Translations under genes and position numbers: made by a program
Shown here: positions 45,326-53,826 of the stretch, piece by piece
Position numbering within the stretch: the stretch's first letter is position 1
Layout: every line of letters starts with the position of its first letter
The notes under the pieces: generated by a model
Database searches by the model: none
The model's input: only the letters and a program-made list of their open reading frames with translations
What the model was told of the DNA's origin: nothing
From: Leptothermofonsia sichuanensis E412
GTDB lineage: Bacteria; Cyanobacteriota; Cyanobacteriia; Leptolyngbyales; Leptolyngbyaceae
Direction: 5' to 3'
DNA: 64,000 bases
Assembly (NCBI RefSeq): GCF_019891175.1
Contig: NZ_CP072600.1
Location: 558,001 to 622,000, forward strand

Positions 45326-46295
45326 AGTGCCAGGGTTGGCTAGAAAACGTCTTCGGGTTCACACCAAATGCCTTGCGAAACGCATTGGCAAACCGACTCT
45401 GGCTGGCATATCCCACCGCTTGCGCCGCCTCATGCACACTCATCTGTCCCTGCATCAACAGCAATCTTGCTCGTTCCATCCGACATTGACGGACATAACC
45501 GAATACGGTGGTATCAAAAACGCGGCGAAACCCTTGCTTCAACGTGCATTCATTTAGCCCCACCTGACGCGCCAGTTGAGCCAAGGAGGGGGGCTGATCC
45601 AAATTCTGCTGCAAAATGGCTTTTGCCTGATGCAGTCGATCGACATCATCCGGCTTCAACTTGGCAACCAGTGGCTTCTCCTGCTGATACTCCAATTCTT
45701 GTTCCAAGATCAGTGCCATCAGTTCCCACACTTTGCTTTCCAAAAACAGGCGTTTGGTGAATCCCTGGTAGGGACATTGGCAAATCTGCTGCAAGATGAT
45801 TTGCATGGCGGCTGTTGCCTGTCCGGAGCGTCCATAAAATTCTTGATTGGGATCTCGAATCAGGTGTTGTAAGGTCGGAGGAATAGGGTCGTTTGGGGTG
45901 CCAGCATAAGACTCAAACACGACTGGTTCGATATGAACACTGACCCATCGAATCGGCTGGTGGGCGATTTGTTGTCTTCGTTCGTTACAAGCCATGCCAC
46001 TGCCAAAAAAAGCATAGGAGGGTGCCTCAGACAAGTTGTGGTTTTGCGGAGAAAGATCAAAGGTGTATTCCAGGGGATGGTTACGATCGCACGATTCGGT
46101 GATGATATCGTCATGAGATTGGTAATCGGCGATCGCCAGTTCCAACCCATCCCGCAGATATGTTTCTCGAAAATATCCTTGCCCCAACGCCTCTGGGTAT
46201 TGCCAAATAACGTCGAATGAATCCAGCGGTGGCACACTCAATTCAGAACTGCACACTAGTGACCAGTAGTCATCCTGAGAAAGGGAAATCGTCAT
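45324..46295 (-). CDS. AraC-family transcriptional regulator, module copy 2 (intact)
   Basis: About 323 residues from the ATG at 46295 (a TTG start at 46310 is also open). The N-terminal half is the effector-binding part; the C-terminal about 100 residues form two HTHs: LAQLARQVGLNECTLKQGFRRVF and VHEAAQAVGYASQSRFANAFRKAFG. By architecture and position it resembles PchR-like regulators that activate siderophore receptor genes when the ferric siderophore is bound. It lies upstream of receptor copy 1 and divergent from Uma2 copy 2. It is the intact paralogue of the pseudogene at 37469-39762. Confidence 0.9.
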   Translation of the reverse strand: MTISLSQDDYWSLVCSSELSVPPLDSFDVIWQYPEALGQGYFRETYLRDGLELAIADYQSHDDIITESCDRNHPLEYTFDLSPQNHNLSEAPSYAFFGSGMACNERRQQIAHQPIRWVSVHIEPVVFESYAGTPNDPIPPTLQHLIRDPNQEFYGRSGQATAAMQIILQQICQCPYQGFTKRLFLESKVWELMALILEQELEYQQEKPLVAKLKPDDVDRLHQAKAILQQNLDQPPSLAQLARQVGLNECTLKQGFRRVFDTTVFGYVRQCRMERARLLLMQGQMSVHEAAQAVGYASQSRFANAFRKAFGVNPKTFSSQPWH

Positions 46296-46422
46296 GACCT
46301 GCTTGAGCAACTATTGAGAATAATTCTTGACTAGTACCATGTTTCTAGCTGCATGGCAAGAAACGATGGGTGAAATCTTATGATTGGCCTAGAATGGAAC
46401 TGACTGAATCGAGAACGCTGCC

Positions 46423-47112
46423 ATGATGACTTCCTCGACTGAGCAACTCAACTCAAAAGCCCAGCATCTTCCGCCATTAGAGAATGGCGATCGCTTGACT
46501 CGTGCTGAGTTTGAGCGGCGTTATAAAGCGATGCCGCATGTGAAGAAAGCTGAACTGCTTGAGGGAATGGTTTATATGGCATCGCCGCTGAGAATTAAAA
46601 GTCATGGGGAACCGCACGGAGATTTAGTAGCCTGGCTGGGAACCTACAAAGCTTTCACTCCAGGCGTAGTTTTGGGCATTGAACCGACCGTGCGCCTGGA
46701 TCTGGAGAATGAACCCCAACCCGATGTGGTGTTGCTGGTGCCCGGTAGACAGGCAACCATCGGTGCAGATGACTATATTGAAGGGGCACCGGAACTCGTG
46801 GTGGAAGTGGCGGCGAGTAGTGTGGCGATCGACCTGCATGATAAGAAACGGGCCTATCGGCGCAATCAGGTGCAGGAGTACATTGTTTGGCGAACATTAG
46901 ATCGTCAGTTGGATTGGTTTGTGCTGGAGGCGGATGACTATGTGAATCAGCAACCGGATGTTCAGGGTGTAGTTCGCAGCAAAGTCTTTCCCGGTTTGTG
47001 GTTGGCGGTGTCAGCACTGTTGTCAGGCGAGATGACAACGGTGTTATCGGTGTTGCAGCAGGGATTAAATTCATCGGAGCATCAGGCATTTGTGCAGCAG
47101 TTGAGTGGTTAA
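46423..47112 (+). CDS. Uma2 family protein (DUF820), copy 2
   Basis: 229 residues. From KAMPHVKKAELLEGMVYMA onward it is almost the same as copy 1 at 39853 (EPQPDVVLLVPGRQATIGAD, DKKRAYRRNQVQEYIVW); the first 20 residues differ. The predicted nuclease-fold acidic residues are conserved. Divergent from the intact AraC gene with 127 bp between starts, as in module copy 1. Confidence 0.88.
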   Translation: MMTSSTEQLNSKAQHLPPLENGDRLTRAEFERRYKAMPHVKKAELLEGMVYMASPLRIKSHGEPHGDLVAWLGTYKAFTPGVVLGIEPTVRLDLENEPQPDVVLLVPGRQATIGADDYIEGAPELVVEVAASSVAIDLHDKKRAYRRNQVQEYIVWRTLDRQLDWFVLEADDYVNQQPDVQGVVRSKVFPGLWLAVSALLSGEMTTVLSVLQQGLNSSEHQAFVQQLSG

Positions 47113-47167
47113 CGGAAAAGTAAAACTTTCTAATAGTTCATCGAATTTGGGTGAGAGTGGTTTCAGG

Positions 47168-47217
47168 AATGCGATCGCCAACTTGTTTCTTGCGCTTGCG
47201 GTACCATCACATCACAA
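47168..47217 (-). pseudogene. short remnant of the PepSY 3' end
   Basis: TGCGATCGCC, then CTTGCGCTTGCGGTACCATCACATCA resembles the PepSY gene end at 47827 (TGCGATCGCCCGTGTCCTTGCGCTTGCGATACCACCACATGA). Only about 50 bp are left; a trace of an older duplication. Confidence 0.45.
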
Positions 47218-47254
47218 CAATATTGGTAAGAGAATAATGGGTGTGAGTTGAGGG

Positions 47255-47530
47255 ATGAAGTTTACTTGGGATGAAAACAAGCGGCAGTCAAACTTGGGTA
47301 AGCATGGATTTGATTTTGCAGATGCTGCTTTGGTTTTTGAAGGAGCAACATTCACGTTTGAGGATGATCGCTACTCATACAGTGAGCAACGCTTTATTAC
47401 TTTGGGATTGCTACACGATAAAGTAGTAGTAATTGCCCATACAGAAGTTGGGGATGAAGTTCGTGTCATTTCAATGAGAGAGGGAACTAAACGTGAGCAA
47501 ATCATTTTCTTCCAGAGCCTCTCAAACTGA
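47255..47530 (+). CDS. BrnT family toxin
   Basis: 91 residues: KFTWDENKRQSNLGKHGFDFADAALVFEG is the BrnT N-terminus (WDExKxxxNxxKHGxxF), followed by SEQRFITLGLLHDKVVVIAHTEVGDEVRVISMREGTKREQ. Ribonuclease toxin, usually neutralised by BrnA. Its 3' end overlaps the antitoxin frame by 38 bp. A partly deleted copy lies at 41206. Confidence 0.92.
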   Translation: MKFTWDENKRQSNLGKHGFDFADAALVFEGATFTFEDDRYSYSEQRFITLGLLHDKVVVIAHTEVGDEVRVISMREGTKREQIIFFQSLSN

Positions 47531-47792
47531 TTGGGAGCGGATTGACGCTATGCAAGATGAGGATATCGATTTGTCTGATATTCCCGAGGTAACCGAAGCC
47601 CAGATGAGGAAAGCTGTGCTTCGGGTTGGTGGAGAACCGGTTGAACGAAATCAGCGTCATGTTGCTCTCGTACTGGATGCTTCTGTCGTGGAATATTTTG
47701 AGGCAAAGGCGGGGGAACAGGGCTATCGAGCGCTGATGAATCAAGTATTGGCAGAGTATGTTCATCTCAAAAAAGTAGAGCCTCGAAGTTAG
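47493..47792 (+). CDS. BrnA family antitoxin
   Basis: 99 residues from a GTG at 47493, or 80 from the ATG at 47550 (MQDEDIDLSDIPEVTEAQM). DxDDIPExT-like DIDLSDIPEVTEAQ and the C-terminal ribbon-helix-helix HVALVLDASVVEYFEAKAGEQGYRALMNQVLAEYV identify BrnA, which binds both BrnT and its operator. Confidence 0.9.
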   Translation: MSKSFSSRASQTDWERIDAMQDEDIDLSDIPEVTEAQMRKAVLRVGGEPVERNQRHVALVLDASVVEYFEAKAGEQGYRALMNQVLAEYVHLKKVEPRS

Positions 47793-47793
47793 T

Positions 47794-48966
47794 TCAGTGC
47801 GATTGAATTGGAATTGGCTCATCTGTGCGATCGCCCGTGTCCTTGCGCTTGCGATACCACCACATGATGAATCCAGTGATGAACAAAACCGATGGGGTCA
47901 AACCCACCAATACATAGAGAATCCGCGACGGAATTCCCCAGAAGGTGCCAAAATGCACCGATCCAAACTGATTCGTAATTGCTTCTGCCCGGGTCGGTTT
48001 GAGTCCATCCTGAAATCGGATCACCTCACCAGTGAATTGATCCAGATAGATGCGCGTATTGCCCCATTTATCCGTTTCCTGCGCCTGTCGTTTGCCCACG
48101 CGGAAAGGGTCTTCGGGCTTTTCAGGAAAGGACACATAGGTGGTGGTGGCATTGGAAATTACCGCATCTGCCCGTTGGATTAAGTCGGCATAGGTCAGCG
48201 GTTGCCTGCCTGGAATGGGTTTGGAAATGGGGTCAGGCGGCTGAGGGGTGAGGGTAACGGCATGAATGGCTTCGGTCACCTTTGCCTGGGGCACATTCCA
48301 GGCAAACCCGGTGAAACCAATGAATGTCAGAAAGATGGCAGTAACAATGCCTGCCACCTTGTGAAGGTCAAAACTGGTACGTTTGATATGGGCCTGTTTC
48401 CACTTGATTTTGAACCCAGCAATGAGCTTACGCCAACCGGGCCACAGGACAATTCCGGTAATACTCAAGACCAGCGTCAGCAGGGCAACTATCCCCATCA
48501 CCAGGGTGCCCACCTCACCCGCCAGCAGTTTGTAGTGCAGACCATAGATTATGCCAACCCAACTGCTTTCCCACTCGCGATCGCCCATCACCTGCCCCGT
48601 ATATGGATTGACAAACACCTGCCACCAGTAGTGCTCTTCTGGCGAGTGGACCCACACAGAATAGGGCTGATTGGCATGGTCTGATAAATTAATGCTGCTC
48701 AGAGTCAGACCTTTAGTGGCATAGGTGGCTTTTACCGTGTCGGCGATCGTGGCAATGGGTAAAGCCTCTCCAGTGGGAATGAGATGCCCCAATCGCTGGG
48801 CAATGACCAGGCGATCGATCTCGTGCCAGAAGACCAGAATGCTGCCGGTTAGTCCGGCAATGCACAGGAGAATACCTGCGGTTAGCCCCAACCAGCGATG
48901 GGTCTGGAAAAACAGCGATCGCAGTTTGGGGCGTTTCAGTGATTTGAGGCGTTGGAGTGATGGCAT
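47794..48966 (-). CDS. PepSY-domain inner-membrane protein, copy 2
   Basis: 390 residues, nearly identical in DNA and protein to copy 1 except at the C-terminus, which here is the natural one (RKRKDTGDRTDEPIPIQSH). Same four-helix PepSY_TM layout and conserved helix histidines. It is convergent with the BrnTA pair, the stops being 3 bp apart. A second BrnT/antitoxin pair separates it from receptor copy 2, so unlike copy 1 it is not directly downstream of its receptor. Confidence 0.88.
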   Translation of the reverse strand: MPSLQRLKSLKRPKLRSLFFQTHRWLGLTAGILLCIAGLTGSILVFWHEIDRLVIAQRLGHLIPTGEALPIATIADTVKATYATKGLTLSSINLSDHANQPYSVWVHSPEEHYWWQVFVNPYTGQVMGDREWESSWVGIIYGLHYKLLAGEVGTLVMGIVALLTLVLSITGIVLWPGWRKLIAGFKIKWKQAHIKRTSFDLHKVAGIVTAIFLTFIGFTGFAWNVPQAKVTEAIHAVTLTPQPPDPISKPIPGRQPLTYADLIQRADAVISNATTTYVSFPEKPEDPFRVGKRQAQETDKWGNTRIYLDQFTGEVIRFQDGLKPTRAEAITNQFGSVHFGTFWGIPSRILYVLVGLTPSVLFITGFIMWWYRKRKDTGDRTDEPIPIQSH

Positions 48967-49084
48967 GAAGTCCCCGGTCAGCTAGATAGGTAGAACACAA
49001 GCCAGGATAATGACGGCTAGACGTCAGGTTATAGTGATCTGGGAGGGTATCTTAAAACTTGGTGATTGCTGATATGGATAAACG

Positions 49085-49354
49085 ATGGAATTTGAGTTTG
49101 ATCCGCACAAAAGTCAGTTGAATCAGGAAAAGCATGGCATCGATTTTTGGGAGGCTCAGCAACTGTGGGCAGACGTAAATCGAATTGAAATTCCTGCTCG
49201 CACAGAGGATGAAGTGCGCTTTTTGGTAATTGGTAAGATCATAAGTAAACATTGGTCAGCGGTGATTACTTATCGAGAGGGTAGAGTTCGAGTTATATCT
49301 GTGCGACGATCACGACCAGAGGAGATTGAGATTTATGAAAGCAACAGCATTTGA
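49085..49354 (+). CDS. BrnT family toxin, second type
   Basis: 89 residues: EFEFDPHKSQLNQEKHGIDFWEAQQLW is a BrnT N-terminus (FDPxKxxxNxxKHGxxF) and VRVISVRRSRPEEIEIYE the C-terminus. Divergent from the BrnT at 47255. Lies on the plus strand between two minus-strand iron-uptake genes. It overlaps the following antitoxin frame. Confidence 0.88.
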   Translation: MEFEFDPHKSQLNQEKHGIDFWEAQQLWADVNRIEIPARTEDEVRFLVIGKIISKHWSAVITYREGRVRVISVRRSRPEEIEIYESNSI

Positions 49355-49568
49355 CCAGCGGTTTGACCAGGGTGATGATGTGAGCGAGTTACTGGATTTG
49401 TCTGCGGCTCGTCGTCCTGGGTATGAGTCTCAAACGGTGGCGATCGACTTTCCTGAGTGGATGCTGAATGGGCTGGATCGCGAAGCTAGACGGTTGGGGG
49501 TAAGTCGTGATGCTTTGGTAAAAGTTTGGTTAGCGGAACGGCTGGAACAATTGCCTCTGACCTCCTGA
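49335..49568 (+). CDS. antitoxin of the second BrnT (CopG/RHH-like)
   Basis: 77 residues from the ATG at 49335. The C-terminal half, TVAIDFPEWMLNGLDREARRLGVSRDALVKVWLAERL, is a ribbon-helix-helix domain; the N-terminal DVSELLDLSAARRPG would wrap the toxin. It overlaps the toxin stop by 20 bp, as in BrnTA operons. Confidence 0.87.
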   Translation: MKATAFDQRFDQGDDVSELLDLSAARRPGYESQTVAIDFPEWMLNGLDREARRLGVSRDALVKVWLAERLEQLPLTS

Positions 49569-49616
49569 TCACGATTACAGTTCTCATTTTGGGATGCATG
49601 TCATCCTGCAAACTCC

Positions 49617-52187
49617 TTAAAAGCTATACGAAATTGTGCCTTTGACTGTAAAGGGCGCACCATAAAACACGCGCAGATCACTTTCTGAGGCTTCAAAATA
49701 CCGAGCATCCAACAAATTTTCGATGTTTAATCCGATGCGCAAATTGTCTCGACGATAAAACAACGATAAATCGGTGCGAACATAACCTGGAATCTGAAAA
49801 GTGTTCCCTAAATCTCCCTCTCGCTGGCCAACATAGAATAGCCCAAGTCCGCCACCTATCCCCTTGAGTGACCCTGTTTGAACTTCATAAGTGGTCCACA
49901 GACTGAATGCATGCTCCGGTACATTATTGAGTCGATTTCCAACCTCAAAGGTGGTGTCCGCTGTGATGCGTGCATTGGTGTAGGCATAGCCACCAGCAAT
50001 TTTCCAGCCTGGTAAGATTTCACCGGCAATATCAAGTTCAATTCCCCGACTTCTCTGTTCCCCTGTTTGAATTGAAAAGTTAGGATTTGCTGGGTCAGAA
50101 GTTAACACGTTAGACCGGGTAATTTGATAAAACGCCAGCGTAGTGGATAATTTGCGATTAAGCCAGTCTGCTTTAACGCCGACTTCATATTGGGTACCGC
50201 GCTCTGGCTTAAAGAGCGTCCGTTCAAATGTGGAGCCGACATTCTGCAAAAAGGAACGACTGTAGCTGGCATAAAACGAGAGCCAATCCGTTGGCTGATA
50301 GACCAATCCAATCCGAGGACTAAACGCTTCATCCTGTTGAAAAGATTCAGAACCATCAGCAAAGTCAATCTTTTGACTGACAATGTCAAACCGCCCTCCC
50401 AGCAATAATTTCAAGTTTGGCAACAGATCAATCTGATCCTGCAAATAAATACCCAACAAGTCTGAAGTAATGGGTTCGCTCGGAAATTCTGCAATCAAGG
50501 TTTTCTCAGATTGGTTATACACAGGATTGAACAAATCAATCGGACTAAGAGCAAACTGAATTCCCCTCCCCCCGTAAATATTACGATTCAGATCAACCCC
50601 AAACAAGACCTTATGTGCAATGGTTCCAGTCTTAAATGTGCCTACGATATTGGTATCCAGGGTGTAATTGTCCTGAAACTGATCATCTGCGACAACCAGC
50701 TCTCTCTCCAGCGTCCGTTCATCATCCAGCAAAGCTTGTGGAAAGAGGGAATTTTGAGGGGTGCGCAGACGGGTGGCACGAAAGGTATTTCGCAATTTTA
50801 AATCAGGGCTAAATTGATGTTCCAATGTGTAACCCAGGCGAAGGGCATAGCGATCGTTTTTATCAAGCTGGTCATCAGGTTCGCCAATAAACCGATTGCG
50901 CGGCAGAGTTCCATTAACATTCGGAAGCACAGTACCTTTGGCAGGTAAACCTCGATCGTTAGGTTGCTGGGAAATCGTGTATTCCCCTTCAAATGTCAGT
51001 TTGGTTGCTTCACCAATTTGCCAGGTCAGGACAGGGGCGATCGCGTAATTGCGGCGATCAAAGAAATCAATAAAAGTTCCACTGGAATAAGCGCCTGCTG
51101 TCAACCGATAGAGCAGCGTTTTAGCATCGTTCAGTGGTCCTGTGAAATCCAATGAACCACGATACGTATCAAAATTACCAATCAAACCTTCCAGGCTATA
51201 GCGAGCATTCGCTAGGGGTTTCTTAGTAATGATATTCACTGTCCCACCGGGACTCCCCTGGCTAAACAAAGCCCCCGCTGGTCCTTTCAATACTTCAATT
51301 TGCTCAATATTGGGGAGAGCAATTCCAGAGGTATTGGTAGCATCCCTTAAACCATTACGCAGAATATTGCCGCCTGAAAAACCACTAGAAAATCCTCGAA
51401 TGGTATATTCCTCAAAAGCAGATTGAGATGACTGACCCGGAGTAACTCCGGCGATCGTTCGGAGGGCTTCATTTACTCTCTGCACTTGCCGGTCTTGAAG
51501 TAGTTCTAGAGGAACAACCTGGACTGAAAAGGGAAGATCTCGGATTGGGGTATCGGTTCTACTGCCAGTAGTCGCATCAGGAACGAAATAACCCCGTTGC
51601 CTCTCACCTGTCACCACAATTTCCTCATCGGGTGCGTCTCCCTCCGGTTTGAGGCTATATACCAGATCTCCCGTTCTCAATGTGACTTCTTGAGTGGGTA
51701 GAGCATTATTGCCTGTAACCGTGACGCGAATATTGGATGGATTGATTTGCGTGACGCGAACACTGGTAATACCCTCTGTTGGGTTGTCGGTGCTGAATTC
51801 CTGACCATCAGGCAAAGCCAGCACAGCATTGGGAATGTCTGCAACTAGGCTATTGCCTTCAGTCCGGAATTGGGTGGCATCGATCAGTAAAGGCTTGCCA
51901 TTCTCGGTTTCTAACGTAATTTCTAATTCATTTCCGGTAGGCGTGACCCTCACGTCTAAAACTCTGACAGAATTTTGAACTTCTGCCTCTCTAACCTGAG
52001 CCAGCCATTCCCTAACCGTCTTTGCAGAGTGCGGAAGTTCTTTCCTGCGGGGGATAGGAGAAGTGGCTTCCTGTTTACTGCCGCGCCCCTGAGGTTCTCC
52101 ATCCTCAGCATTCACTTCCTGGGGTGAGGTGCTGACTAAAAGTGCCCCCGCGATCGCCCCTCCTAACACCAAATGCCATCTATTCAC
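49617..52187 (-). CDS. AMIN-domain TonB-dependent siderophore receptor, copy 2
   Basis: 856 residues. The GTG start is supported by GAGGAG 5 bp upstream. Signal peptide (LVLGGAIAGALLVSTS); AMIN domain at about 70-170 (SVRVLDVRVTPTGNELEIT); EEIVVTGERQRGYFVPD; plug (IRDLPFSVQVVPLELLQDR, RGFSSGFSGGNIL, EQIEVLKGPAGALFSQGSPGG); barrel ending VKGTISYSF. The overall plan is the same as copy 1 at 42615, but the barrel is well diverged, suggesting another ferric siderophore. No AraC gene lies directly upstream; instead it is divergent from exbB. Confidence 0.92.
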   Translation of the reverse strand: MNRWHLVLGGAIAGALLVSTSPQEVNAEDGEPQGRGSKQEATSPIPRRKELPHSAKTVREWLAQVREAEVQNSVRVLDVRVTPTGNELEITLETENGKPLLIDATQFRTEGNSLVADIPNAVLALPDGQEFSTDNPTEGITSVRVTQINPSNIRVTVTGNNALPTQEVTLRTGDLVYSLKPEGDAPDEEIVVTGERQRGYFVPDATTGSRTDTPIRDLPFSVQVVPLELLQDRQVQRVNEALRTIAGVTPGQSSQSAFEEYTIRGFSSGFSGGNILRNGLRDATNTSGIALPNIEQIEVLKGPAGALFSQGSPGGTVNIITKKPLANARYSLEGLIGNFDTYRGSLDFTGPLNDAKTLLYRLTAGAYSSGTFIDFFDRRNYAIAPVLTWQIGEATKLTFEGEYTISQQPNDRGLPAKGTVLPNVNGTLPRNRFIGEPDDQLDKNDRYALRLGYTLEHQFSPDLKLRNTFRATRLRTPQNSLFPQALLDDERTLERELVVADDQFQDNYTLDTNIVGTFKTGTIAHKVLFGVDLNRNIYGGRGIQFALSPIDLFNPVYNQSEKTLIAEFPSEPITSDLLGIYLQDQIDLLPNLKLLLGGRFDIVSQKIDFADGSESFQQDEAFSPRIGLVYQPTDWLSFYASYSRSFLQNVGSTFERTLFKPERGTQYEVGVKADWLNRKLSTTLAFYQITRSNVLTSDPANPNFSIQTGEQRSRGIELDIAGEILPGWKIAGGYAYTNARITADTTFEVGNRLNNVPEHAFSLWTTYEVQTGSLKGIGGGLGLFYVGQREGDLGNTFQIPGYVRTDLSLFYRRDNLRIGLNIENLLDARYFEASESDLRVFYGAPFTVKGTISYSF

Positions 52188-52704
52188 AAAAACTCCTCAC
52201 ACAAACATCAGAAAATTGCCCAAAAAATCCCCTGCTCCTGGGCTACGGTTGCACAAAAACACCACGCTTCTCCCAGGAAGCTACCTTCAGTTAGTTGAGA
52301 TATATTTTCAATAATGATCAAAAACCATAGGGTGCCCGGTACTCAAAGTCAAGTAATGAAAGCAGATCTGGCAATGGGAAGGTTGGGACTGACAATCCGG
52401 TCAAAGCCAGATTTCACAGGCATTTCATCTGGTTTTTGAGGAACAGCCAGCTACTTTTAAATCACAGAATTTCTTAAAAAATGAGATTTTTTATTTGAGA
52501 ATTCAGTCGATCGCATAATAGCTTTGTACATCCTCTTTTTGCTGGCAGCGATCGCTAAAGGTGAATCTGGAGAAAAAGTTTATTTGCCAATCTACTTGAA
52601 ATAGATTCTCAGTAAGTTCTATAGTTCTTTTTGGGTTGATGCAGTCAACCGACTGGTTTAGTACCTGGTAAAATCACCTGCGTCCCAGTATTGAAAGGAG
52701 TTTC
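52188..52704. other. 517-bp divergent control region between receptor copy 2 and exbB
   Basis: No gene. Two candidate control sites: a Fur-like site at 52598-52616 near exbB, and TTTTCAATAATGATCAAAA near 52303-52321 on the receptor side. TTGCCCAAAAAA (52216) and TTGCACAAAAAC (52249), 33 bp apart, faintly resemble the direct repeats upstream of receptor copy 1. The middle (52440-52520) is AT-rich. Confidence 0.45.
52598..52616 (+). promoter_or_regulatory. candidate Fur box upstream of exbB
   Basis: GAAATAGATTCTCAGTAAG closely follows the cyanobacterial FurA-type AATAAATTCTCAATAA and lies about 90 bp upstream of exbB. Iron repression of the whole TonB/ABC cluster would follow. Confidence 0.5.
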
Positions 52705-53367
52705 ATGCAAAGACTTGGGCAAATTCTCATATCGGCAGGGGTTGTTGCCATCCCCCTGCTGGCATTTTCGATTGTGGCGATCGCCCTGATCGTGGAGCGG
52801 ATCGTCTTCTGGTATCGCATTAACCGGCGGCAGGAAAAGGTGATCAAGGAAGCCCTGGCTTTATATCGGGAAGAACCGTCCCTGGCTATTGGTAAGCTGG
52901 AGCAGAATGTCGATCTGCCGATGGCTCGCATTTTTCTGGAAGCGCTGTCACTGAAAGATGCAGAACCGGATGAGCTGGCACTGGCGATCGATGGGGCAAC
53001 TCAGGCAGAAGTCCCCAACTTAAAGCGATTCAACAGTGTATTTGATACGATTGTCACCCTTTCCCCTCTCCTGGGCTTATTGGGCACCGTTCTGGGGTTG
53101 ATTCAGGCGTTTTCGGCACTCAACTTAGGCGATATTGGGGGTACCAAAACCGTTGGCGTGACCACCGGGATCAGTGAAGCGTTGACCTCGACTGCCTTTG
53201 GTTTAGTTGTGGCAGTCGTGACCCTGTTTTTTGCCAACACTTTCCGGGGGTTTTACCTGCGGCAACTGGCCATGATTCAAGAACACTCGGCGGAATTGGA
53301 ATTGCTACATCGCCGTCGCTACAAACAGATAAGGGAGGTTTCCTATGCGACGACGCGCGATCGCTGA
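52705..53367 (+). CDS. exbB: ExbB/TolQ/MotA-type proton channel subunit
   Basis: 220 residues, three membrane helices: about 10-30 (AGVVAIPLLAFSIVAIALIV), about 115-140 (LSPLLGLLGTVLGLIQAFSAL) and about 155-180 (GISEALTSTAFGLVVAVVTLFF). The GLLGTVxG and T-A-x-G-L blocks are the ExbB core that uses the proton gradient to energise TonB. AGGAG precedes the ATG. It overlaps exbD by 23 bp, so the genes are translationally coupled. Confidence 0.94.
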   Translation: MQRLGQILISAGVVAIPLLAFSIVAIALIVERIVFWYRINRRQEKVIKEALALYREEPSLAIGKLEQNVDLPMARIFLEALSLKDAEPDELALAIDGATQAEVPNLKRFNSVFDTIVTLSPLLGLLGTVLGLIQAFSALNLGDIGGTKTVGVTTGISEALTSTAFGLVVAVVTLFFANTFRGFYLRQLAMIQEHSAELELLHRRRYKQIREVSYATTRDR

Positions 53368-53752
53368 ACCAGAAGTTCCCCCCCAGATCAACATTGTGCC
53401 GATGATTGACGTGATCTTTGCTATCCTCACATTTTTCATCATGTCTACCCTCTTTCTGGGACGGTTTGAAGGCTTGACGGTCAATCTGCCCAAAGCTCAA
53501 TCCGCCAAACCCCAACAGTCCGTTCGAGCTACCGTCACCCTGGACAAGCAGGGCAATCTGTATCTGAACAAAACCCTGACCCCGGTTGAGTCATTGTCCA
53601 ATGCGGTTCGCCAGTTGAACAAACCGGGCAAGGATCTGATCGTTGTCCTGAATGCCGATGGCTCCGTTACCCACGATCGCGTTGTGGCCGTGATGGATCA
53701 AATCCGTCAGGTAGACGGCGCGAAGATGGCGATTGCGACAAAACGACAATAG
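53345..53752 (+). CDS. exbD: ExbD/TolR biopolymer transport protein
   Basis: 135 residues: a short cytoplasmic start, one membrane helix carrying the essential Asp (INIVPMIDVIFAILTFFIMST; the Asp of PMID), and a periplasmic domain (LTVNLPKAQSAKP, VVLNADGSVTHDRVVAVMDQIRQ). It works with ExbB in converting the proton gradient. GGGAGG precedes the ATG. The REP-like palindrome starts 10 bp after its stop. Confidence 0.94.
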   Translation: MRRRAIAEPEVPPQINIVPMIDVIFAILTFFIMSTLFLGRFEGLTVNLPKAQSAKPQQSVRATVTLDKQGNLYLNKTLTPVESLSNAVRQLNKPGKDLIVVLNADGSVTHDRVVAVMDQIRQVDGAKMAIATKRQ

Positions 53753-53762
53753 TGTTCCTTTC

Positions 53763-53796
53763 AGACCTCCGAGGTTTTTGGAAACCTCGGAGGTCT
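53763..53796. repeat. REP-like palindrome, copy R2, between exbD and tonB
   Basis: AGACCTCCGAGGTTT, four bases, AAACCTCGGAGGTCT, then TAAGCCCAGTTCAACTCTCAA, an extension shared with copy R5. Confidence 0.85.
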
Positions 53797-53826
53797 AAGC
53801 CCAGTTCAACTCTCAACTTCTTCCCT

